Source: Megascapheus bottae
Lineage: Eukaryota > Chordata > Mammalia > Rodentia > Geomyidae
Length of the DNA: 64,000 nt
Reading direction: 5' to 3'
Assembly: GCA_024803745.1 (NCBI GenBank)
Contig: JANJXV010000194.1
Span: 1,240,001 to 1,304,000 of the forward strand
Below the pieces are notes generated by a model. That model did no database searches and was not told the origin of the DNA. It was given only the letters and a program-made list of their open reading frames with translations. Numbering within the stretch: the stretch's first letter is position 1; each line of letters opens with the position of its first letter. This document shows, one piece after another, positions 47,524 to 61,138 of the stretch. The translations under genes were made by a program, and so were the position numbers.

Positions 47524-48205
47524 TAGCCCTTGGCAAGATTGTCATTTTCACAATGTTGATTCTTCCAATCCAGGAGCACGGGAGGTTTTTCCATTTCCTT
47601 AGTTCTGCTTTAATATCCTTTTTTAGGGTTTTAAAGTTTTCATCTAAACGGTCCTTTACATTCTTAGTTAAGCTAATTGCTAGGTACTTTATTTTCCTTG
47701 AGACTATTGTGAAAGGATTTTCTTTCCTGATTATTGCCTCGTTCCTCTCAGTGTTGGCGTAAAGTAAGGCAGTTGATTTGTGAGAGTTGATTTTATGGCC
47801 TGCTACCCTTCCAAAGCTTTGAATCAGCTCAAGGAGCTTGGGAGTAGAGTCTATAGGATTCTTTAAATACAGAATCATGTCATCTGCAAAGAGGGATAGT
47901 TTTATTTCCTCTTTCCCTACTTGGATCCCCTTTATGCTTGCTTCTTGCCATATTGCACTGCCTAGGAATTCTAGTACTATGTTAAAAAGGAGTGGAGAGA
48001 GTGGGCATCCTTGTCTCATTCCTGATTTTAGAGGGAATGGCTTTAGATTTTCACCATTAAGTATAATACTGGCAGTGGGTTTCTCATACACAGCCTTTAT
48101 TACATTGAGAAATGTTCCATGGATTCCTAGTTTCTCCACATCTTTTAACATAAAGGGGTTTTGGATCTTGTCAAATGCCTTTTCCCCATCTATTGAGACA
48201 ATCAT
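47423..48205 (-). pseudogene. L1 reverse-transcriptase core frame (copy 2)
   Basis: A 260-codon open frame. It carries the RT motifs [12 protein letters not shown] (here GEKAFDKIQ), [12 protein letters not shown] and FADD, then [19 protein letters not shown]. From about 47523 it runs on into unrelated 5'UTR sequence, which marks the recombination junction. Confidence 0.82.
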
Positions 48206-51200
48206 GTGATTTTATCCCTGCTCCTGTTGATGTGTTGAATTATATTAATTGATTTGTGTATGTTGAACCAGCTTTGCCTCCCTGTGATGAATCCAGTTTG
48301 ATCATAGTGTATATTTTTTTTGATGAGTTGTTGTAGACGGTTGGCCAGTATTTTGTTGAGAAGTTTTGCATCGAGGTTCATCAAAGAAATGGGTCTATAG
48401 AACTCTTTCTTTGATGAATCTCTGTCTGGTTTGGGGATGAGGGATATGCTGGCTTCACAGAATCAGTTTAGTAAAGAACCTTCATTTTCAATTTCGTTGA
48501 AGAGCTTGAGGAGTATTGGTGTGAGCTCTGCTTTGAAGACCTTATAGAATTCAGCTGTGAATCCATCTGGCCCTGGGCTCTTTTTAAGTGGAAGTTGTCT
48601 AATTTCCATTTCTATTTCAGAGCTTGAAATAGGCCTGTTGAGTTGGGTTAGCTCTTCTTGGTTCAGTGTGTGTATGTTAATATTGTCTAGGAATTCATCC
48701 ATTTCTTCTAGATTCTCAAATTTGTTGGCGTAAAGGTTTGAGAAGAATTCCCTCATGATATTCTGGATCTTGGTAATTTCTGTCGTGATATTACCATTTT
48801 CATCTGCGATTTTGTTTATTTCGATATGCTCTCTTCTTTTTTTGGTAATATTTGCTAAGGGCTTGTCAATTTTGTTAATTCTTTCAAAGAACCAACTCCT
48901 TGTTTTGTTGATTCTTTCTATAGTTTTTTTTATTCCAAATCATTTAATTCTGCTTTGATTTTAATAATTTGCTTTCTCCTAATGGGTTTAGGGTTGGTTT
49001 GTTGCTCTTTTTCCAGGAGGTTAAGGTGAGACATTAACTAGTTGGTTTGCCATTTTTCCAACTTGCTGTTGTAGGCACTCCGCGCTATAAATTTTCCTCT
49101 GAGTACTGCCTTTGTTGTGTCCCTCAGGAGTTGATATTTGTGTGCTCCTTATTGTTAAATTTCATAAACAGTTGGATATTTGTTCTGATCTCTTCGATTA
49201 CCCATTGTTTTTGATTCAACAATGTGTGGTTCAGTCTCCATGAGTTACAGGGTTTTCTTTGGTGGAGATGTGTGTTCAGCTCCAATTTGATGCCTTTATG
49301 GTCTGAGAGTGTGCATGGAATAATTTCAGTGTTTCTGAATCTGTCCAGGTTTGCTTTATGGCCTAAGATGTGGTCTATTTTGGAAAATGTTCCATGTGCT
49401 GCTGAGAAAAACGTATATTGTGGTGTTACTGGGTGGAATATTCTGCAGATGTCTGTTAGATCTAGTTGGTCTATATAGTTGTTCAGTTCTAAGGTTTCTC
49501 TGTTGAGTTTTTGCCTTGTTGATCTGTCCATAGGTGAGAGTGGTGTGTTAAACTCACCAACAATCACTGTGTTTCGATGTATGTATGGTTTCAGTGTAAG
49601 TAAAGTTTGCTTGATGAAGTTTGGAGCTCCGGGATTGGGTGTGTAAATATTTAGGATTGTTATGTCTTCTGGGAGGAAAGATCCCTTTAGTAGCATGTAG
49701 TAACCTTCTTTGTCTTTTCTTACTATTTTTAGTTTGAAGTCTATTGTATCTGATATGAGGATGGCAACTCCAGCTGTTTATGGGGGCAGTTAGCTTGATA
49801 GAGTTTATTCCAACCTCTCACTCTCAAAAGATGATTGTTTTTGGGTAAGATGTGTCTCTCGAAGTCAGCAGAACGATGGCTCTTGCTTTTTGATCCAACT
49901 AGACAACCTATGCCGTTTAATTGGAGAGTTAAGTCCATTGATATTGAGAGTTAGGATTGAGAGATATTTATTAGTTCCTACCATTTTTAAAAGCTTTTAG
50001 TAGGGCCTGTGTCTTGACAGTTCTTGTGGTCCATAGATGGTATGCTGTTTAGGTGCCATTTCTTTCCCTATGTTGCATTTATCTTGGTTTTCTATGTATA
50101 GAGCATCGTTGAGAATTCTCTGTAGTGTTGGTTTTGTTTCGACATATTGTTGCAGCTTTTCCCTGGAATGGAATGTTTTTATTGTTCCCTCAGTTATGAA
50201 TGAGAGCTTAGCTGGCTACAGTATTCTTGGTTGGTAGTTATTTGATTTAAGGGCATGACATATATGCTTCCAGTCACTTCGTGCTTGCATGGTCTCTGCT
50301 TTGAAATCTGGGGTTATTCTGATTGGTTTGCCTTTGTAGGTTAGTGATCCCTTTTCCCTGGCTGCCTTTAGGATCTTTTCTTTCGTTTCTATTGATCCAG
50401 TTCGGATCACAATGTGGCAGTGGGATGTTCTTTTCTGGTCAGGCCTGTTTGGGGTTCGAAAAGCTTCTCGTATCTGGATGGACCTGCCCTTCTGGATATT
50501 TGGGAAATTCTCTGAGATGATTTCCTGAAGTATATTTCCAATACCATTGACCTCTTTCTCCACGCCCTCCTCAATACCAACTAGCCTTAAATTAGGCTTC
50601 CTAATTGTACCTTGGAACTCCTGAAGCGCTCTCTCATATTTCCTAGATTTGGATTGACTCATTTCTGTTCATTCTCTATAATAACTAAATTATCTTCAGC
50701 CCCGGAAATTCTCTCCTATGCATTGTCTAACCTGCTATCAAAACTATCTACTTTATTTTTCATCTCCCTTGCTTCTAATTGCTCACTTTTGATGCCTTGC
50801 ATCCCTTGTTTTAGATCATGTATGGATTTCTTTATCTCCTTGATTTCCTTTTGAGTGGTTAGCTCAGTAGCTTTATTTTCTTTGGACATTTGCTGGAGTT
50901 TGGTCACGTTTTCATTTGTGGATTCTTTGAATTCATCCATCTTTCTTTGAAAAACCTTTATTATGGCCTCCTTTATGGCTTCTTCTTTTTCACTTATCAC
51001 TTTGTTTATGCTTTCCTCTTGTTCAGCTATGTCTTCCTCTATTATCTCTTTCTTTATATTTTCACATTTTCCATTAAGGATGTTTATCAATTGCATTTGT
51101 GTAGCACTTGGAAGACTCTCCTCTAGGTTTGCCAGTGACTGTTCCATTGTCTGTTTACATTGGGTGGGGGATGTTGTATCTTGATTTGAAATTTTTCTTG

Positions 51201-51779
51201 AGTTTCTTGTTCTGCCCATTTGACAATGGGAGCAAGATTACTACTAACTACGATTATAGTTTTTCAGATATGACCAACCTAGACCTCTGTAGCTGGCAGA
51301 CACTAGATGTTCGCAAGCTTTGATTGGTATTATCACTCTTTCTTTTTGTGCACTTACAGACCAGTCTAATACAACCACTGATAAGCGATTTATACCCAAA
51401 GCAATAAGCCTCTCAATCCAATCTCTATTGTCTTTAAGTCCCTCTGAGCCTAGAGAATAATTAACCACCTACATATACAATATTGCTCAACAGCCATCAA
51501 GTGTAGATCCGTGCAGTATAAGGGTTGAAAGACCAGCAGAGGTCCAGAGATAGAAAAAAAGAATGAGAGAGTTCAGGGGAGGTACAAGAGGATTAACGTA
51601 GGAGTGTAAGAATATTGTAGTAAAGAAGAAAAGGTATAGAATAAGGATAACTGAAATAAGTTGGTAAGTAGGTAGCATATTTGAGTACAAAGTTTGGAAA
51701 GTATTAGAATAAAACTCATGTGTTGCTGCACGTCTAGCTCTTAGCCTAACCAGTGGCCTCACAGTGAACCATGGGATGT
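47524..51779 (-). mobile_element. L1: 5'UTR, ORF1 and ORF2 through reverse transcriptase (copy 2 only)
   Basis: The longest L1 in the window. It has 5'UTR (51779-51230), ORF1 (51219-50216), endonuclease region (49938-49124; SDHKGIKLELN and FNTPLSPMDRST visible) and reverse transcriptase (48756-47423; [59 protein letters not shown]). It is cut after the RT core at 47524, losing the C-terminus and 3'UTR. Multiple frameshifts. Only the part above about 49.65 kb has an equivalent in copy 1. Confidence 0.9.
50216..51219 (-). pseudogene. L1 ORF1, disrupted (copy 2)
   Basis: Two frames: the coiled-coil half (51219-50716, MGRTRNSRKISNQD start) and the RRM/C-terminal half (50662-50216, MSQSKSRKYERALQEFQG start; IRTGSIETKEKILKAAREKG). 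They are separated by a stop and frame change of about 50 bp, as in copy 1. Confidence 0.83.
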
Positions 51780-51904
51780 ATCTGTTTTTCTTGTCTACGT
51801 TGAGGGAAAGGGGTATTTCACAAGATGCAGAAGCGAAGATTTCAGAAGCAAATGCTGTGAGTGAATTAGCTCGTAAAAAGCATTTTGATTTTCTTTTATT
51901 TTCT

Positions 51905-52090
51905 ACCAGTTTTGGGGCTTGAATTCAGGGCCTGAGCACTGTCCTCGGGTTTTCTCAAGTCTAGCCCTCTGCCACTTGAGCCACAGTGCCACATCTAGAT
52001 TTTCTATCTATGTGATACTGAGCAATCAATCCCAGATCTTCATGGATGCTACGCAATCACTCTACCACTATGCCAAATTCTCAACGCTGA
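51905..52090 (-). mobile_element. IDL-Geo-like SINE in arm A' (copy 2)
   Basis: Counterpart of 14235-14428. Confidence 0.84.
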
Positions 52091-52317
52091 CATAGTAATT
52101 ATAAAGTCATCATCATCATATCCAAATATCCTTTCTCCTACAAAGAATGAACACTTATCTATGTGTGTAATGCTTTTTTTAAAATTTCACTAATTCTTCT
52201 GTGTTTTTCCCTCTTGCATATTTTACACATGACAGCAGAGCAAATCATCAATAAAAAAGTGATTAGGATACAGAAACCTAATAATATCCTAGTAGATTGA
52301 CGTCAAAAATATGTGCA

Positions 52318-52510
52318 AGATGCCCTGTGTGTTTGACCTAGTGGTAGAGTACTTGGCTACCAAGCAGTAAGCCTCAGGTTTGATTCCTCATTACCACATA
52401 CATAGAAAACGCTGCAAGTGGTGCTGTGGCTCGGTGGGACAGCTAAAGCCTAAAGAAAGCCCAAGAACCATGTTCACACTCTGAGGTCAAGTCCCAAGAC
52501 TAGCAAAAAC
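52318..52510 (+). mobile_element. IDL-Geo-like SINE in arm A' (copy 2)
   Basis: Counterpart of 14650-14850; 'gtttgacctagtggtagagt' is closer to the usual ID-like box A region than in copy 1. Confidence 0.8.
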
Positions 52511-53150
52511 AAAAAAAATTCGACAAGGGGCAAAATGCAGGCAGAGAAGGCACTGTGAAGCAAATGTTTTGTAAAGGATGAGGGCAATATTGACCCTTAA
52601 GTCTGGATCTTACCTAAGGAAGGTTCCTTGAGCCTGAGACCAGACTGGTAGTTGGGCCTTGTGGAAGATATTGGGATTGGACAAATAAGGTGTGCTGTAT
52701 ACTACATCCACATGTATATTGTAAGATTGGAGGAGAGATTCAGCCTCCAGTATGTCTTTGGTGAGGTCTTCTCTGAGCAAGGATCTTTGGTCATTGGGCC
52801 CTGAAAGGTGACCCTGCCTCCCTCACAATGGAACAGAATATGGAACCCTGGTAACCAAGCCACTGTAACTAACAACCAACTCAAGCCAGCCCACTTGGCC
52901 TTTGGCTCAGGAGGAAGAAAGATGTTCCTGTGCTGTTGCCAAAGGTCAGGAAACTCGAGTCTCAGGCATGGAAGTTGTGGATGTCTTACTCGAAGATGTA
53001 CATGCTAGATCATTGCCAAGCCACAAATCCAGTATAACAGGCCTTTCCCTAAGAAGAAGGCCAGGAAAATCCAGGGCAACCAGATGAGGTATATTTCTAA
53101 GAAGAAATGTATTTGACCCCATCATCCTCCCCACACACTACAACTTTCTG

Positions 53151-56100
53151 TTTTTTAAATTTTTTATTGTAATTAGTAAAAGGGTTAGATCATATTTGCC
53201 AGATAGAAGGTGCATTAATTCACATACATTGATACCCATTCACATGTCTTGGTACCCATTCCCCTCCAACCCCACACCCCCCACCCGTCTTGGTTTTCCC
53301 CCCTTCCCTATCAAATTTCAAATATCCAAATACAAATAAATTCAATTTAACCGATAACAAAGTGAAATACTATACAAATATGGGATAACCAAGGGACAGC
53401 AAACGAGATGAGAGACAACATAGTACATTAAGAACAACAATCATTCATTATGTGGCTTTTGTTTCAATATCCTGGAGGTCCTTTCATTTAGCTTCACATT
53501 ATATGGCCTTATATATGGTCTTTTCTCTATTGCAAATCTCTGCTAGTAGAGCCCAAGGTTTCTACTGATTATGAAGAATGAGGGAAACAACTGAGCCTAA
53601 CTTCCTTTGAGTCTGGCTTACTTCACTTAATATGATTTGTTCTAAGTCTTTCCATTTCCTAACAAATGGGGCGATGTCATTCTTTCTGACAGCAGCATAG
53701 AATTCCATTGTGTACAAATACCACAACTTGTTGATCCACTCATCAACTGAGGGACATCTGGGTTGGTTCCATATCTTTGCTATGGTGAATAGTGCTGCAA
53801 TGAACATTGTTGTGCTAGTGGGTTAAGTATGCCTTTGTTTCTGGATTGTTGGGTAAATGCCAAGTAGTGGAATTGCTGGGTCATAGGGGAGTTCTATGTT
53901 TAGCCTTTTGAGGCACTGCCACACTGCTTTCCATAGTGGTTGAACGAGTTTGCACTCCCACCAACAGTGTAGTAATGATCCCTCCTGGCCACATCCCCTC
54001 CAGCATCTGTTGTCATTCGTTTTCCTGAACCTGGCCATTCTAACTGGAATGAGGTGGAATCTTAGAGTTGTTTTGATTTGCATTTCTTTTATGACCAGAG
54101 ATGTGGAGCATTTCTTCATGTGTCTGTAGGCCATTTTTGTTTCTTCTTCAGAGAAGACTCTCTTTAAGTCTTTGGCCCATTTTGTAATGGGATGGGTGTT
54201 ACTTTGGAGGTTAGTTTTGGAGTGATTTAATTTTTTGAGTTGTTGATATATTTAGATATGAGGCCGTTGTCCGTTTTTTGGTTGGTGAAGGTCTTTTCCT
54301 ACTCTGTAGGCTTCCTGATTAGTTTACTAGCTATATCCGTTGCCATACAAAAGCTCTGCAGTTTAATGCAGTCCCACTTTTCCAGCCTTTCTCTGATTTG
54401 TTGTGATTCTTGGTCCTTATTAAGAAAGTTTCGACCTGTGCCACGGAGGCCTAGTGTATCTCCTATTCCTTCCTGTAAACTTTTAAGTGTGTCAGCTTTT
54501 ACCTCCAGGTCTTTGATCCATTTGGAGTTAATTCTAGTGCAAGGCGACAAAGAAGGATCCAAATTTATTTTTCTGCAGGTGCTTAACCAGTTCTGCCAGC
54601 ACAACTTGTTGAAGAGGCTATCTTTCTTCCATTCTATGTTTGGCCATAGGTCTGTGGTTTAATATCAGGGTCCGCAGTTCTATTCCATTGGACCTCAGGC
54701 CTGTTCTTGTGCCAGTACCAAGCTGTTTCGAGAATTATTGCTCTGTAATAGATTCTAAAGTTTGGAATTGAAATTCCTCCAGCGCTGTTCTTTCTGCTAA
54801 GAAGTGTTTTTGCTCTGCGGGGTCTGTTATTATTCCATATGAAATTCTGAATTGCCCCTTCTATTTCTTTAAAGAATGACATTGGGATGTTGATGGGTAT
54901 TGCATTGAATTAGTAGATAGCCCTTGGCAAGATTGTCATTTTGACAATGTTGATTCTTCCAATCCAGGAGCATGGGAGGCTTTTCCATTTCCTTAGTTCT
55001 GCTTTAATTTCTTTTTTTAGATTTTTAAAGTTTTCATCTAAATGGTCCTTTACATTCTTAGTTAAGGTAATTCCTAGGTACTTCATTTTCTTTGAGGCTA
55101 TTGTGAAAGGAGTTTCTTTCCTGATTATTGCCACGTTCCTCTCTGTGTTGGCGTAAAGGAAGGCAGTTGATTTGTGAGGGTTGATTTTATGTCCTGCTAC
55201 CCTTCCCAAGCTTTGAATCAGCTCAAGGAGCTTAGGAGTAGAGTCTATAGGATTCTTTAAATACAGAATCATGTCATCTGCAAAGAGGGATAGTTTTATT
55301 TCCTCTTTCCCTACTTTGATCACCTTTATGCTTGCTTCTTGCCTTATTGCACTGCCTAGGAATTCTTGTACTATGTTAAAAAGGAGTGTAGAGAGTGGGC
55401 ATCCTTGTCTTGTGCCTGATTTTAGAGGGAATGGCTTTAGATTTTCACCATTAAGTATACTACTAGCAGTGGTTTTCTCATACACAGCCTTTATTACATT
55501 GAGAAATGTTCCATGGATTCCTAGTTTCTCCACATCTTTTAACATAAAGGGGTTTTGGATCTTGTCAAATGCCTTTTCCGCATCTATTGAGACAATCATG
55601 TGATTTTTGTCCTTGCTCCTGTTGATGTGTTGAATTATATTAATTGATTTGTGTATGTTGAACCAGCTTTGCCTCCCTGTGATGAATCCAGTTTGATCAT
55701 AGTGTATAATTTTTTTGATGAGTTGTTGTAGACGGTTGGCCAGTATTTTGTTGAGAAGTTTTGCATCGATGTTCATCAAAGAAATGGGTCTATAGTTCTC
55801 TTTCTTTGATGAATCTCTGTCTGGTTTGGGGATGGGGGATATACTGGCTTCACAGAATGAGTTTGTAAAGAACCTTCATTTTTAATTTCGTTGAAGAGCT
55901 TGAGGTGTATTGGTGTGAGCTCTGCTTTAAAGACCTTATAGAATTCAGCTGTGAATCCATCTGGCCCTGGGCTCTTTTTAAGTGGAAGTTGTCTAATTTC
56001 CATTTCTATTTCAGAGCTTGAAATAGGCCTGTTGAGTTGGGTTAGCTCTTCTTGGTTCAGTGTGGGTATGTTAATATTGTCTAGGAATTCATCCATTTCT

Positions 56101-56857
56101 ACTAGATTCTCAAATTTCTTGGCGTAAAGTTTTGAGAAGTATTCCCTCATGATATTCTGGATCTTGGTAATTTCTGTCGTGATATTACCATTTTCATCTG
56201 CGATTTTGTTTATTTCGATATGCTCTCTCCTTTTTTTGGTAAGATTTGCTAAGGGCTTGTCAATTTTGTTAATTCTTTCAAAGAACCAACTCCTTGTTTT
56301 GTTGATTCTTTCTATAGATTTTTTTTATTCCAAATCATTTAATTCTGCTTTGATTTTAATAATTTGCTTTCTCCTAATGGGTTTAGGGTTGGTTTGTTGC
56401 TCTTTTTCCAGGAGGTTAAGGTGAAACATTAACTAGTTGGTTTGCCATTTTTCCAACTTGCTCTTGTAGGCACTCAGTGGTATAAATATTCCTCTGAGTA
56501 CTGCCTTTGTTGTGTCCCTAAGGAGTTGATATTTGTGTGCTCCTTATTGTTAAATTTCATAAACAGTTGGATATCTGTTCTGATCTCTTCGATTACCCAT
56601 TGTTTTTGATTCAACAATGTGTTGTTCAGTCTCCATTAGTTACAGGGTTTTCGATCCAATTTGATGCCTTTATGGTCTGAGAGTGTGCATTAAATGATTT
56701 CAGTGTTTCTGAATCTGTCCAGGTTTGTTTTATGGCCTAAGATGTGGTCTATTTTAGAAAATGTTCCATGTGATGCTGAGGAAAACGTATATTGTGTTGT
56801 TACTGGGTGGAATATTTTGCAGATGTCTGTTAGATCTAGTTGGTCTATATAGTTGTT
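53151..56857 (-). mobile_element. L1: ORF2 and 3'UTR, 5' end missing (copy 2)
   Basis: Same 3' insertion point as the copy 1 element at 15483 but extends further 5', through the RT domain (55779-54910, with [15 protein letters not shown] and [11 protein letters not shown]) and 56150-55776 ([15 protein letters not shown]) into endonuclease-side sequence to 56857. It is followed by a repeated RT-side fragment. Frameshifts at several points. Confidence 0.9.
54910..55779 (-). pseudogene. L1 reverse-transcriptase frame (copy 2)
   Basis: The largest uninterrupted ORF2 piece in the window, 289 codons. It includes [47 protein letters not shown] (usual Pro-Leu changed to Thr-Leu) and FADD. It ends at ILPRAIY before a stop. 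Confidence 0.85.
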
Positions 56858-57005
56858 AAAAACAGAATCATGTCATCTGCAAAGAGGGATAGTTTTACTT
56901 CCTCCTTCTCCATTTGGATCCCCTTTATGCTTGCTTCTTGCCTTATTGCACTGCCTAGGAATTCTAGTACTATGTTAAAAAGGAGTGGAGAGAGTGGGCA
57001 TCCTG
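56858..57005 (-). mobile_element. Short L1 RT fragment repeated after the long L1 (copy 2)
   Basis: Repeats the FADD-encoding block already present at 55.26-55.41 kb, then joins at 57006 the same non-L1 flank as copy 1 position 17581. It is the 5'-truncated end of the original insertion, or a recombination remnant. Confidence 0.82.
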
Positions 57006-57064
57006 AATGCTACCCCTTACCACTTTTATGCAAAGCTTAGGCCTGTGGCATTTTACGCACAATT

Positions 57065-58745
57065 CAACGCTCTGTTTTTTGCTGATTAATTAGAGGTAAA
57101 AATCTTATGGAATTTATTGCGTGGCTGATTTTGAACTGGAATCCTCAGGTCTCAGCTTATCTTGAGTAGCTAGGATTACAGTACTTTTACAACCTGTATG
57201 CTCATACACATCGCTTCTGATCCAAACACTCATTTTCAATTTAACTAACAAGGTGTGAGGAAAGATGATTGACTGTAATTTACTAGATGGGCTTCTAGTC
57301 AGTATATATTTCCACTTCCACTCTGAAGCCAGGGAAATGTTTTTGGTACTTGTTTCAACTATCTCCCAAAGAGGAAATAATGTGTGAGTACGTTTGCTAG
57401 TATTTCAGATAGGAGATGTACTTTGGTGTTTGGAACCTGTTGGGCAGAGTGTATCAGCTGGGCTGTGATAACAGAGATGATGTTTCAGACAGGAATATTT
57501 TCATAACAGACAGACTTAGTCCAGATCCTTGGATTTCAGGCCTTGAGTAGATAGAATTACAAGTGTGAGCTGCCACCACCACCTGGTTCATTTTGGAAAC
57601 CTTAATTGCTTCTCATTTGTTCCTTTCCTTTTTTGGAAGATTGATCTAAGCTGGCTGATTGTGCATCACAATGAAGTGATTGGCCTCAGGAATTGCAAAT
57701 ATTTGTTTCATCAGCACGGAATGAATGAAAGTTGATGTAAACCCAATAGTATTTTCCTTCTGATAAATAGGGAACTTACTTATATCATTTTTCCTTGCCT
57801 TTGCTTTCCCAAAGCAAACAACATGTTTCTTAAAAACTATACTTCATGAGAATATTATAATTAGAAGCTATCTTCTGCACACTTCAGAATAGTCCTTGCA
57901 TTTATAAACTTATATTACAATATTAGGTAGAAGAATGGTGACTGTTAGTTTCATAACTACTTCATATGTTTTACTCTTTAAGGCTCATTAACTCAAGAAG
58001 GGATTAAATACATTTAGATAATAGTAGATCATAGCTGCTGCTGATTTGATGTGTGTGCAGATGATACACAGATTAATTAGGATTACTCAAAAGTTTTGTT
58101 CAAATTTTCAGTAGTAGACTGCTATGCTAACGGGAAGGTGGTAGTAATGATGCTGAAATTCTATGAATCAGCTATGAAGCAGAATTTCAGGGGAGAGTAT
58201 TTGCTAGGGACTTAATTTCTAAGACGCATATCAAGAATATTGAACTATAACACCAAATGATGGAGGACTCAGCGTCACATTTTGTTGTTTTATTCAAGTC
58301 TTGGGAATTGAACCCAGGGCCTGGGAACTGTCCTTAAATGTTTTTTTTTGCTTCAGGCTAGTGTTCTACCACTTTATCCACAGCTCCACTTCCAGATTTT
58401 TGGTAATGAACTGTAAATCAGAATATCATGCAATTTGTTTGGGCTGGATTCAAACCTGATTCTGTGTAGATAGGATTCCAAGTGTGAGCGCACAGAGCCT
58501 GGCTAGTATCATTCATCATTCAAGTCATGGGACTGCAATTCTGCACCTGGGTCTTGTCACTGAGCTTTTCAGCTCAAGACTACTGCCCTATCCCTTGAGC
58601 CATAGGGCCACTTCTGGGGTTCTGGTGGTTAATTGGAGATAAGAGTCACATGGACTTCAGTGCCCAGGCTGACTTTGAACTGCTATCCTTGGATCCCAGC
58701 CTCTTGAGTAGCTACATTTACAAGTGTGAACCACCATACCCAGCT
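57065..58745 (-). mobile_element. Antisense SINEs (copy 2)
   Basis: 57065-57195, 57500-57590 and 58270-58745 are counterparts of 17640-17770, 18075-18165 and 18845-19320. The intervening 57591-58269 is AT-rich and unassigned. Confidence 0.72.
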
Positions 58746-59154
58746 AAATTATTTTTAAGTTAATTTTTTTGTTAAGTCAATATATAGTTGGCATACGGTT
58801 ACATAAGTAATGAACATATTTCTTAAGAAAATTGTTATCCCCTCCCTCATTTTCTCTGTTTTCTTACCCTCAGCCCCCTCTCCACCCAGATTGTTCAGTT
58901 CATTTCCGTTTAGTGTCTTCCAAGTATCACTGTTCAATTGGTTCACCCTTTTTCCTTTGTTTTTTTTTTTTACCATTTTATTATACCCTCTCCATTCCAA
59001 ATCACATAAACCTATGTACAAGACACAGGGTACCCGAATTCAACACAGTGACTACAGAGAATAAAACTAAAGGGAAAAAGAAGAAAAGAGGTAAAAAGCA
59101 AAGAAAATGAAAGAACATCATACAGTACCTTAGAATCAACAACACTGAAAAAAC

Positions 59155-59640
59155 AAAACATAAAACCTTGGGCTGAAAATGAAGCTTGCCTAGCATGTAT
59201 GAAACCCTGGATTCCATTCCTCAGCACCACATAAACAAAAAACTGGAAGTGCCACTGTGACTCAGCTGGTAGATTTCTAACGTTCAGCACAGAGTGTCTC
59301 CAAGTGACAAAAATCTGTCACATTTAAGTCAGGCTTCAAAACTTTGCTAGGAACCAGTTATGTGATTTGGAAGAAAGTCCAATTTTCAAAAAATCACTAG
59401 CCAGGCGCTGGAGGGTCATAATTGTCATTCTACTAGCCAGGGAGAAGGTGAATCAAAGCCTTTGCAAGCAAAAACACGAAAACAAAAAAAACTGTAAGAT
59501 TCTACTCTCCACTTATCCAACCAAAAACTAAGTGGAGTTGTGGCTAAAACTGGTACAGCATTAGCCTTGAGGAAAAAGATCTAAGAGACCTTGCCCAGGT
59601 CCAAAGTTCAAGCTCCCCACCAAGAAAGAAAAAAAAGGAG
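59155..59640 (+). mobile_element. IDL-Geo-like and composite SINEs (copy 2)
   Basis: Counterpart of 19740-20225. Confidence 0.75.
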
Positions 59641-60464
59641 TACAGATACTTTAGTTTAAAAAGTATATCTGGATATTTTAGTAGATTTTTCTGATCTTTT
59701 CTCATTCATCTCATGGAACCACATAATCTTGATCCTGATCTGACTAAGAGCCTGCATTGTGCTTAATAAATTCATTCCACATATTCCAGTAGAATCTGGA
59801 CAGCTAACAGCCACTTACCAATGCTTTATTCTACGTTTAGGCCAGTATGTCTTCATACCATCTACACAGTCAGCTATATCATCTTTCCAGAAGTATCATT
59901 GAGTGTAGAACACTCAGAACTAAAATAATTGCATAAAGATGTAATAAAACCCCTTGATTCATTAAGAAAATTTCTGTACCACTTAGAGCAAGTACATTAG
60001 TGGTATTTACCTCTAGCCTCTTTTTTAAAAAAATTTATTAACATTGAAATTTACATCATATTTCAAATGTCATGTTTAACCAACAAGTATTCAAGAAGGG
60101 AATCGCTATACAATCACTGGCACATAGATTTTAGAATATAGTAAAAGTTAAGCTGAGTCATTGTATGTCATAGATACAGATTAATCTATAATAAAACACA
60201 TGTCTATAGAGTGTATAGTCTATCCTAGATTTTTATGTCTATGTAGTTATGTTTATATCTCCAAAATTATGTCCAGAACTTTGGGTATCAACTATTCAAT
60301 CATCGCTCTACTACAGTTTGAAACTAATATCTATATATTAAGGATACCATGTACCTTTTGTTCCTTGGTCTTGACTTATCTCACTCAACAGGATTCACTC
60401 TAATTTCATCCACTATCCCAAAAATGCCATTATTATTTTTTTCTGTGCAGATCTTCTTTTTATG

Positions 60465-61012
60465 TATTTATTTTTATTGTAATTTATAGAAGGGTTACAT
60501 TATATTCACCAGATAGAAGGTGCATTACTTCTCAAACTTTGATACCCCATGTAATGATATGGTCCCCATTACCCTTTCCCTACCCCCACTCATGTTCATT
60601 TCCCCCCTTCCCTATCCAATTTCAAATAACCAATTAGGCACATATGAAATATATCAGAAAACAAGGTGAAAAATTGTAACAATATGATATAACCAAGGGA
60701 TAGCAAGAGAGATAAAAGATCACATAGTTCATTAAGGACAACAATCACTCATTATATGAGTTTGGTTTCTTTATCTTGGAGGTCCTTACATTTAGTGTCA
60801 TACTATTTGTCACGATGTCTCTAGATTTTGTTCTATTATAAATCTCTGGTAGCAGAGCCCAAGGTTTCTACTGAATTTGACAAATGAGGGATACTCTTGA
60901 TCCTATGTTCCTTTGAGTTTGGCTTACTTCACTTAATATGATTTTTTTCCTTTTCATCCACTTCCCCGAGAATGCCATTATTTTATCTTGTCGGTTGGCT
61001 ATGTATCATTCC

Positions 61013-61013
<1 letters not shown>
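60465..61013 (-). mobile_element. L1 3' end (copy 2)
   Basis: Counterpart of 21040-21599, ending at the longer TG repeat. Confidence 0.76.

Positions 61014-61063
<50 letters not shown>
61014..61063. repeat. (TG)n microsatellite (copy 2)
   Basis: Counterpart of 21600-21641 with a few more TG units. Confidence 0.93.
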
Positions 61064-61138
61064 ATCACATTTTTTGTAGTAGGGCATCTGGTTGTTTCCA
61101 TCATCCAGCCTCATTTTCTACAGATATTTTTATAGTCT

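Larger units (their letters stand above)
51780..53150 (+). repeat. Inverted-repeat arm A' (copy 2)
   Basis: Tandem-copy equivalent of arm A, again bounded by L1 on both sides and inverted relative to arm B about 21 kb away. Where A and A' differ ('cacacactacaac'), A' agrees with arm B in the two cases I checked. Confidence 0.88.
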
